A stretch of 64,000 bases of DNA, from positions 1 to 64,000 of the IMG/VR virus record IMGVR_UViG_3300022853_001508; one strand, given 5' to 3'. The notes under the pieces were generated by a model, which saw only the letters and a list, made by a program, of their open reading frames with translations, did not search any database and was not told the origin of the DNA. The DNA comes from a virus. Positions 58,895 through 64,000 of this stretch are shown here, piece by piece. Made by a program: the position numbers and the translations under genes. Position 1 is the stretch's first letter, and each line of letters starts with the position of its first letter.

Positions 58895-59270
58895 ATGATA
58901 TCAGTGATTCTATTATTTTATTTTTATCTGCATTATATTCAGATTCCCAAATAGTAAGGTGATTGAATCCAGACTTAATTGCAAGCTTTTTCTTATTATC
59001 ATCAGCTTTCCAAAGTTCTTTAGCTGTTTTGTTTTTATGAGGATGAATAAAACTAGGTAAATATTTTAAAGGATTACAATGCCAATAGTCTCCATTATAT
59101 TCTATAAGAAGATTTTTATCAGGGATGTATATGTCGAACTTGAATGATTCTAACGAAAACTGAGATTCAGATTTTATGCTTTTTTCTCTGAGTCTATTTA
59201 CTATCTCTCTTTCAGCTTTTGATACTGGAGCACATTTTAGCCTTCCTTCTTTTTGACCTTGAATTGCATT
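58884..59270 (-). pseudogene. N-terminally truncated Vsr-like homing endonuclease
   Basis: The minus frame reads NAIQGQKEGRLKCAPVSKAE, then FDIYIPDKNLLIEYNGDYWH with CNPLK, and ends TIWESEYNADKNKIIESLI. It matches the last 125 residues of the nuclease at 16201-17265, including GDYWHCNPLK, but has no start: the recognition domain is missing. The IS605-like element at 59276-59504 sits at its broken end. Stop overlaps the glycosyltransferase start. Confidence 0.75.
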
Positions 59271-59275
59271 TTTAC

Positions 59276-59504
59276 ATTACGGAGCGTAAAGCCCACTCAT
59301 CACGTAGTGTGGGTGGGATGTAAGCGACCTTATCTTAATTATTTTAAATAAATTTTGTTATTTCTTTAAACTTTTGTATTTTTGTACATTAAGAAATATT
59401 TTGTCAGGAACTGACAGAAAAAATCAAGGTAAGTTGCCAACACTAGTTGGAGCGTTGACCCTTGAAGCCCATCCCATCGCCTCTGGCGTGGGTGGGTAGT
59501 TCAC
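59276..59504 (+). mobile_element. non-autonomous IS200/IS605-family element with omega-RNA-like end
   Basis: 229 bp without a gene. Left hairpin at 59292-59317 (CCCACTCAT, loop, GTGGGTGGG) after guide GTAAA. GTAAA is the exact complement of the TTTAC just outside the left end (59271-59275). Right end CTTGAAGCCCATCCCATCGC then CTCTGGCGTGGGTGGGTAGT and TTCAC, a long hairpin and cleavage site as in IS605 right ends and the 3' part of TnpB omega RNAs; TTGAA before it pairs 4 of 5 with TTCAC. No tnpA or tnpB in the window, so mobility needs helper functions in trans. Confidence 0.65.
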
Positions 59505-59776
59505 TTAGAGTAATCTTGAACTCGCTTCTGAGCGTACTCAGAATCCGACATCTTCATTACCTCTCCGATAACGATGTTGTCTACATTTTCAAATTCTTCA
59601 ATTGCCACGTAGCCTCTCTTGGCTTGGGCATCAAGCATTGTAGTCATTCTTTTTTGTGAAAGAATAAATTCGTCTTTCTTTAAGAATACTCCTGGAGATT
59701 TATTCGATGCGATAGCAACGGTGAACTTAATCTTGTCTAATCTTCCTGTGTTAGTTATTTTCCAAACTGTTTCCAT
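59501..59776 (-). CDS. hypothetical protein, 91 aa, stop supplied by inserted element
   Basis: METVWKITNTGRLDKIKFTV start; a helical acidic C-terminus ends MKMSDSEYAQKRVQDYSK. The stop TGA lies in the TTCAC of the element at 59500-59504. Deleting the element would restore TAA after the same Lys, so the insertion left the protein unchanged. Function unknown. Confidence 0.6.
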   Translation of the reverse strand: METVWKITNTGRLDKIKFTVAIASNKSPGVFLKKDEFILSQKRMTTMLDAQAKRGYVAIEEFENVDNIVIGEVMKMSDSEYAQKRVQDYSK

Positions 59777-59816
59777 GTTTTTATTTTATAATTAATAGTC
59801 AATTATCCTCTTAATA

Positions 59817-60908
59817 TCAAGGTTGACGATATGCTGTCTTTTCATTCTCATTAAAAACGACGTATCTTTTATCTTTAAATAAATACGTCGCATACTCTGA
59901 CGACTGACCTAAATACTCCACACGATTATCATTTTCGCCCAGAAGTCTATTTTGAATGGCCTCTGGTGTTTCAACTTTTTTAAACGTATTAATAACGTTC
60001 TCTTTCGTCTGTCTCTCATATACTGGCTGAGCAGCTGGAGCAGTTGGTACTTCGGTAGGCACAGTCGGCTCTTGCGCAACACCTAGTCCATCTTTTAAAA
60101 TGTCTTTCATTACCTTTAGCAAAACAGCCTCCAAATCGACAGATGACTCAATAGATTTTCTGAGGTCGATTTCTGTTGAAGGCTCATCTATATGAGGAGT
60201 GCTAGGTGTAGCATAAGGATTTTCTTGATACGAAGGCTTTATCACTTCTGGAGCTTCTTTGTCGTCTGTAAACAGTGCAGTGCCACTTCGGTAATCGTAC
60301 TTAACAATCCCTATTTGTTCAAACTTAGCGGCGTACACTTTAACATCAGTCTTACCCTCCTGCATCCAAAAGTCGTGAATAGTCTTCAAAGACTCTGGGT
60401 CATCCATTGTTCTAAATGGTTTGTTAGCTAACCCTTCGCCACTTACTGCTGCAACATCATTATAGTCAAACACAATTATCTCACCTGGCTCCTGGTTTTG
60501 TAATGGCTTGGGAACTTGTGCAGTATTTGCACGAACAGGAGTGTAAGGAACATTTGACACAGCCTCTCCAGCTGTCATCCCTATATCTTCCTGCTCAACG
60601 TCTTGCCCTGGTACAGCATTTGAGTCAATAAAATCATCTTCATAAGGAAACTGATTTGGACCACCTTGCACAGGCGGTCTAGTATCCGTTTCTTGAAGCC
60701 CATCTTCCTCTTCCTGAACTTCCTCTTGAAGCTCTTCTTGCGGTACGTCTTCAAATACAGACTTCTCAAGCTGCTGTTTGTACATGTGCTTAACTTTTTC
60801 TTGAATAGCAAGCACAACCTCCTCCCCAAAGATTCCGTCAAGACCTTCCTCTCTTATGGTGGTAACAATCTTGTGTTTAAGTTCTTCGTTGCTAATTTTT
60901 TCAGACAT
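59817..60908 (-). CDS. hypothetical virion-region protein, 363 aa
   Basis: MSEKISNEELKHKIVTTIRE start; residues 45-75 are a Glu/Gln-rich coil. Two beta-rich modules occur around IIVFDYNDVAAVSGEGL and at the C-terminus (YLGQSSEYATYLFKDKRYVV). Pro- and acidic-rich linkers separate them. It has its own late-type promoter. Unrecognised; multi-module layout suggests a structural or scaffold protein. Confidence 0.55.
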   Translation of the reverse strand: MSEKISNEELKHKIVTTIREEGLDGIFGEEVVLAIQEKVKHMYKQQLEKSVFEDVPQEELQEEVQEEEDGLQETDTRPPVQGGPNQFPYEDDFIDSNAVPGQDVEQEDIGMTAGEAVSNVPYTPVRANTAQVPKPLQNQEPGEIIVFDYNDVAAVSGEGLANKPFRTMDDPESLKTIHDFWMQEGKTDVKVYAAKFEQIGIVKYDYRSGTALFTDDKEAPEVIKPSYQENPYATPSTPHIDEPSTEIDLRKSIESSVDLEAVLLKVMKDILKDGLGVAQEPTVPTEVPTAPAAQPVYERQTKENVINTFKKVETPEAIQNRLLGENDNRVEYLGQSSEYATYLFKDKRYVVFNENEKTAYRQP

Positions 60909-60916
60909 CTATAAAA

Positions 60917-60936
60917 CGTTTCTTCTAAATAGCTTG
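60917..60936 (-). promoter_or_regulatory. late-type promoter motif
   Basis: Gene-strand CCAAGCTATTTAGAAGAAAC, ending 8 nt before ATG 60908. Confidence 0.6.
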
Positions 60937-61003
60937 GAATAATCCATTGATATTGAGAAGAGGGTTGATTACTCTTGATACACATGCCTGATAATAATGT
61001 TAA

Positions 61004-62863
61004 ATGAATAAAAACAGAAAAGTACAACGCCAAAAAACATCTCGTGAGATACAAAGCGACTTGGAAAAAATGGGCTTAGAGAGAGATAAGGAAGCTCAGA
61101 TGGATAGGCTTAATGCAATATCTCATTTTCAAATCAACAAAGATATTAAGCACAAAAACGCTAAGCAAAAGCTTCTGTGCAAAACTATCATGGAAAATGA
61201 AATCACATTTGTTGCTGGAGCTGCTGGGACAGGTAAGGCGCAACCACTAACTGAGCCTATATTAACGCCTGGCGGTTTTGTGGAAATCGGAAGCATTCGT
61301 CCTGGAGATAAAGTAATTTCGGTTGATGGAACACCTGTAAATGTCAACTCTATTCATCCACAAGGAGAAAAAGATGTCTATAAGGTGTCTTTTTCTGATG
61401 GAACGCATACACTATGCTGTGGTGAGCATTTATGGGAAACACAAACAGAAGCTGATAGAAATAATAGAAAAAAAAGGAATGGGGTTGCAATAAGAGAGCC
61501 GCTGTCAGGAGCAGTAAAAACTACTTTTGAAATAAAAGAGAGCTTACTGACTAACCGAGGCAGGAAAAACCACTCAATCCCCATCTGCAATCCTATACAG
61601 TTTGCAAATAAAGAACTAATAATTAACCCTTATCTAATGGGCTGTTTAATAGGCGACGGGTGCTACAGCCAACATTTTGTCTCGTTTAGCTCTGCGGACG
61701 AAGAAATTATTTGTGAGTTTAAGCAAAGCCTCCCTCACCCTGTTAAGATAAGTAAAAAACCTGGAGATAATTATGATTATTACATAACAACTAAGACAAG
61801 GTCAAATAAGGCGAATAATTTACTCCTCTTTGAGATGAGGGATTTAGGTTTAATGGGTCAAAAATCTCATGAGAAAATAATTCCTGATAAATATCTCTAC
61901 TCTTCTGTTGAAGATAGGGTGGAGTTACTAAGGGGTTTAATGGATACAGATGGGCATATCCCTAAAAATGGCTCTTCTATTGAATATTACACCACGTCGC
62001 AAATTTTAGCTAGTCAAGTCATGGAGCTAATTAGAAGCCTTGGTGGTATTTCTTCAATTAGAACTAAAAAACCCTTTTTTACAGATAAATTTGGAGAAAA
62101 AAAGCAAGGAAAGATATGCTATGTTGTCACTGTTTTATTTGAAACGCTTAACCCTTTTAAGTTATCAAGAAAAGCAGGACTATTTTCTGATAAAAAAAGA
62201 ATGAAAATAAAATATATTACTGGTGTCGAAAAACAAGGAGAAGAAGAGTGTGTTTGTATTCACATAGACCACCCAAGACATTTATATGTGACAAGAGATT
62301 ATAATGTTACTCACAACACCTTACTTAGTTTAAAAACTGCTTTAGAATTACTGAAAATTGACAACGAATATAGCCAGATTATACTCACAAAACCAATTGT
62401 AGAAGCTGGCGAATCAATAGGGTTCTTACCTGGAGACATAGACTCAAAAATAGACCCCTATATGGACTCATTTTTGGGAAATTTTAAAAAACTTGTAGGC
62501 TCAACAAAGACAAAGGACTTCATTCAGAATGACGTTGTTAAATATGTTCCTCTTGCATATCTTCGTGGTGAAACGTTTGAAAATTCAGTAGCAATAATTG
62601 ATGAAGCGCAGAATACAACAGTAGCTGGGTTAAAGCTTTGGATTTCTCGTAAAGGAGAAAGTTCAAAGCTTATAATTATCGGAGACACAGACCAAACAGA
62701 CCTTTATCTAAGAAATGGTCAGCGCTCAGGATTAGACGATGCTTTTAATAGGTTTCAAGGCCTTCCAAAAATTGGTTTTATACAATTCACAGAAGATGAA
62801 ATCGTTCGCTCAGGTATTCTAATAGATGTTATGAAGAGGTATAAACTTGAATTAAAAAGCTAA
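61004..62863 (+). CDS. phoH: PhoH-like ATPase with class 3 intein in the P-loop
   Basis: 619 aa precursor, about 259 aa after loss of the 360-aa intein. Extein: GAAGTGK at 72-78 joined to TLLSLKTALELL gives the Walker A GAAGTGKT. Also present are IILTKPIVEAGESIGFLPGD, VAIIDEAQNTT (Walker B) and IIIGDTDQTDLY, the PhoH family set. PhoH-like ATPases in phages are common and of uncertain role, possibly RNA or nucleotide linked. An extended basic N-terminus precedes the domain. No late-type motif in front. Confidence 0.92.
   Translation: MNKNRKVQRQKTSREIQSDLEKMGLERDKEAQMDRLNAISHFQINKDIKHKNAKQKLLCKTIMENEITFVAGAAGTGKAQPLTEPILTPGGFVEIGSIRPGDKVISVDGTPVNVNSIHPQGEKDVYKVSFSDGTHTLCCGEHLWETQTEADRNNRKKRNGVAIREPLSGAVKTTFEIKESLLTNRGRKNHSIPICNPIQFANKELIINPYLMGCLIGDGCYSQHFVSFSSADEEIICEFKQSLPHPVKISKKPGDNYDYYITTKTRSNKANNLLLFEMRDLGLMGQKSHEKIIPDKYLYSSVEDRVELLRGLMDTDGHIPKNGSSIEYYTTSQILASQVMELIRSLGGISSIRTKKPFFTDKFGEKKQGKICYVVTVLFETLNPFKLSRKAGLFSDKKRMKIKYITGVEKQGEEECVCIHIDHPRHLYVTRDYNVTHNTLLSLKTALELLKIDNEYSQIILTKPIVEAGESIGFLPGDIDSKIDPYMDSFLGNFKKLVGSTKTKDFIQNDVVKYVPLAYLRGETFENSVAIIDEAQNTTVAGLKLWISRKGESSKLIIIGDTDQTDLYLRNGQRSGLDDAFNRFQGLPKIGFIQFTEDEIVRSGILIDVMKRYKLELKS
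61238..62317 (+). mobile_element. PhoH intein, class 3 type, with LAGLIDADG endonuclease
   Basis: Residues 79-438, starting with Ala (AQPLTEPILTPGGFVEIGS), not Cys or Ser. Class 3 residues are present: Trp144 in block B (CGEHLW), Cys418 in block F (ECVCIHID), Thr436 in block G (YNVTHN), then Thr+1. Endonuclease motifs LMGCLIGDGCY and LLRGLMDTDGH. Confidence 0.85.
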
Positions 62864-62925
62864 CTCCGCCCCAGCAAGCACAGAAGTAGAGACTAACGGG
62901 TATAAGGTAATGTTTGTGAAAATCA

Positions 62926-62943
62926 GCCTATTTACATGAAAAC
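62926..62943 (+). promoter_or_regulatory. late-type promoter motif
   Basis: GCCTATTTACATGAAAAC, 5 nt before ATG 62949. Confidence 0.6.
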
Positions 62944-62948
62944 ACAAC

Positions 62949-63161
62949 ATGAACATTTTAGGTGCATATGGTTTTGCTGGACAACAGCAACCAGAAAAAG
63001 CTGAGAAGGCAAAAACACTTCATGACGGATTAATGAGTCAAGAAGACAGAGTGATGGAACAGAAGGAGAAATCATTTGGAATGGCCCATTCCGTAACAGA
63101 GTTACAAGAGAAGAAAAATTACAAAATTCAAACCCTTGACGGGAGAGAACTATTAACATAA
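62949..63161 (+). CDS. small protein ending DGRELLT, 70 aa
   Basis: MNILGAYGFAGQQQPEKAEK start, polar and helical, C-terminus IQTLDGRELLT. The next gene ends DGKELLT, so the two share a terminal tag. No family recognised. Confidence 0.55.
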   Translation: MNILGAYGFAGQQQPEKAEKAKTLHDGLMSQEDRVMEQKEKSFGMAHSVTELQEKKNYKIQTLDGRELLT

Positions 63162-63167
63162 ACAATC

Positions 63168-63317
63168 ATGAGCGACAAGAAAGACCTTATAAATCCAGAA
63201 GAAATTGAGTCTGGTTCTCTAAAGAAGATAACCAAAAAGGTAAAACGAAACAACGACATCGTCGAAAGAAGTGATGAAAAAATTATCACTGATGATGGAA
63301 AAGAGCTGTTGACCTAA
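63168..63317 (+). CDS. small protein ending DGKELLT, 49 aa
   Basis: MSDKKDLINPEEIESGSLKK start, six nt after the previous stop. Very charged, C-terminus TDDGKELLT identical in five of six final positions to the preceding gene's DGRELLT. Ends at a terminator. Confidence 0.55.
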   Translation: MSDKKDLINPEEIESGSLKKITKKVKRNNDIVERSDEKIITDDGKELLT

Positions 63318-63333
63318 GTTAATTTGTTCAAAC

Positions 63334-63368
63334 AAAAAAAGGCAACCCGTAAAGGTTGCCTTTTTTTT
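63334..63368. terminator. bidirectional intrinsic terminator
   Basis: AAAAAAAGGCAACC, loop CGTAAA, GGTTGCCTTTTTTTT: 10-bp perfect stem with A and T runs on both sides, between convergent genes. Confidence 0.85.
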
Positions 63369-63387
63369 GTTTCCATGTAAGAGAGTT

Positions 63388-63699
63388 CTATCCTGCCGCT
63401 GCTGCTCCATAGTCAACTGCGTCAATTGCCTCTCCCCTGCTTGCATCAAGCGTCTGAATCATCAACTGCTCCTTCCTAGCGTATAAAGGAATAAGCTTTT
63501 CGAGTTCCGAGATTCTACGATTTAAAGCCTCACTGTGTGCAGGTTGGTCCTCAGTATTCATATCCTTATCAGCCTTTTCAAGCGCACGCTCATGAGCGTC
63601 TATAAGAATATCAATTTCGCTTATCTTAGAGTCGAAATTAGCAGAAATAGCCTGCTCTTGTAGACTCTCTCTCAGTATATCCCGAAACTGTTTTTTCAT
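63388..63699 (-). CDS. helical hypothetical protein, 103 aa
   Basis: MKKQFRDILRESLQEQAISA start; two long helices (SEALNRRISELEKLIPLYAR) and an Ala/Gly end. The amphipathic N-terminus resembles that of the protein at 8685-9107. It follows 8 nt after the next gene's stop. Function unknown. Confidence 0.55.
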   Translation of the reverse strand: MKKQFRDILRESLQEQAISANFDSKISEIDILIDAHERALEKADKDMNTEDQPAHSEALNRRISELEKLIPLYARKEQLMIQTLDASRGEAIDAVDYGAAAAG

Positions 63700-63701
63700 G
63701 G

Positions 63702-63718
63702 TTATTATTAAATAAGAT
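63702..63718 (-). promoter_or_regulatory. late-type promoter motif overlapping upstream gene end
   Basis: Gene-strand AAATCTTATTTAATAATAA just before ATG 63699; covers the stop region of the upstream gene. Confidence 0.4.
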
Positions 63719-64000
63719 TTGCGAGTTTTCGCATTCTTTGAAGCTCTTCGTTGATAACCCTACTTCCTTTTGGATTAAGTCTAGAACCTCTGCCTTTACC
63801 AGCTCCCTCGTAGAGTTTGTCTGCCTCAGCGTTCTTGTTATCAACTTTACTCATGTTATCATTAACGGTGTCTTCTTTTGCAGCGTTAACCACAGTTTCT
63901 CCGTCTTGTTCGTCGATTGTGTCTTCGTCATCTTCATCAGAAACAATATCTTCCTCAGAAAAAGAATCATCGCCTCCTGCGACTGGTATTTGTGACTGCT
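63708..64000 (-). CDS. acidic protein, 5' end outside window, with basic C-terminal tag
   Basis: Runs in from the right edge without a start. Acidic (SFSEEDIVSDEDDEDT), then a Gly/Lys stretch and the end INEELQRMRKLANLI. The R-M-x-K-L-A end matches MKRMKKLAGIS of the gp22-like protein at 48502, suggesting a shared prohead targeting or docking tag. Probably an internal or core protein (inference). Confidence 0.6.
   Translation of the reverse strand, partial: QSQIPVAGGDDSFSEEDIVSDEDDEDTIDEQDGETVVNAAKEDTVNDNMSKVDNKNAEADKLYEGAGKGRGSRLNPKGSRVINEELQRMRKLANLI

Noticed and set aside
59276-59504. tnpA or tnpB gene inside the IS605-like element
   Set aside because: Only 229 bp and no open frame of useful length.
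1-64000. tRNA genes
   Set aside because: No cloverleaf with a GGTTCGAATCC-type arm and CCA end was seen in the gaps; array sequences with TTCGAATC are coding. A proper tRNA search was not possible.

Overview
The window is a piece of a large tailed-phage genome (T4-like myovirus, probably a jumbo or far-T4 relative), not a bacterial chromosome. It holds the T4-type morphogenesis set: large terminase gp17, portal gp20, prohead protease gp21, an acidic gp22-like core protein, major capsid gp23, tail sheath gp18, tail tube gp19, two gp26/gp51-family baseplate proteins and a probable tape measure. It also encodes PhoH, a PHP-type DNA polymerase III alpha subunit fused to a 3'-5' exonuclease, and an asparaginyl-tRNA synthetase. 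The DNA is AT-rich and starts mostly lack Shine-Dalgarno sequences and sit in A-rich leaders, as in Bacteroidetes. A Bacteroidetes host is an inference, not shown.

Layout: 1-9.6 kb (minus) carries a 22-residue-repeat protein running off the left edge, the tape measure, membrane and baseplate genes and a Vsr-like nuclease. 9.65-11.3 kb (plus) is a triple-PAS protein with a membrane-anchored coiled-coil partner. 11.35-19.8 kb (minus) is the DNA polymerase, broken into three polypeptides by two split inteins with endonuclease genes in the breaks. 20.0-26.5 kb (minus) holds the portal (two inteins) and terminase. 26.5-31.7 kb mixes a patatin-like lipase, the tail tube and small structural or unknown genes. 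31.8-40.6 kb (minus) has the sheath, a large repeat-bearing structural protein, a thermonuclease, an HNH endonuclease and likely connector proteins. 40.7-46.7 kb (plus) holds a helical-repeat protein, asnS behind an Asn-rich leader peptide and terminator, a tandem array of eleven paralogous small genes, and a Cys-His-Asp protein. 46.8-53.2 kb (minus) is the gp23-gp22-gp21 capsid block. 53.3-64 kb holds a VWA protein, a GIY-YIG endonuclease, a glycosyltransferase, a 229-bp IS200/IS605-type element without genes, structural proteins, PhoH with an intein, and an acidic protein running off the right edge.

Control: a motif close to CTATTTATRRGAAAC lies just upstream of at least twenty start codons on both strands and looks like the late promoter; its core is the reverse complement of the T4 late box TATAAATA. 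A second class, with TATATT preceded by CG or GC, precedes several plus-strand accessory genes. Intrinsic terminators close several units.

Most notable: (i) the eleven-gene ATGA-coupled paralog array with broken units at both ends; (ii) a trp-style attenuator predicted in front of asnS; (iii) the three-piece split-intein polymerase; (iv) a non-autonomous IS605-like element with an omega-RNA-like end at a stop codon; (v) six inteins in five polypeptides, including a class 3 intein in the PhoH P-loop.
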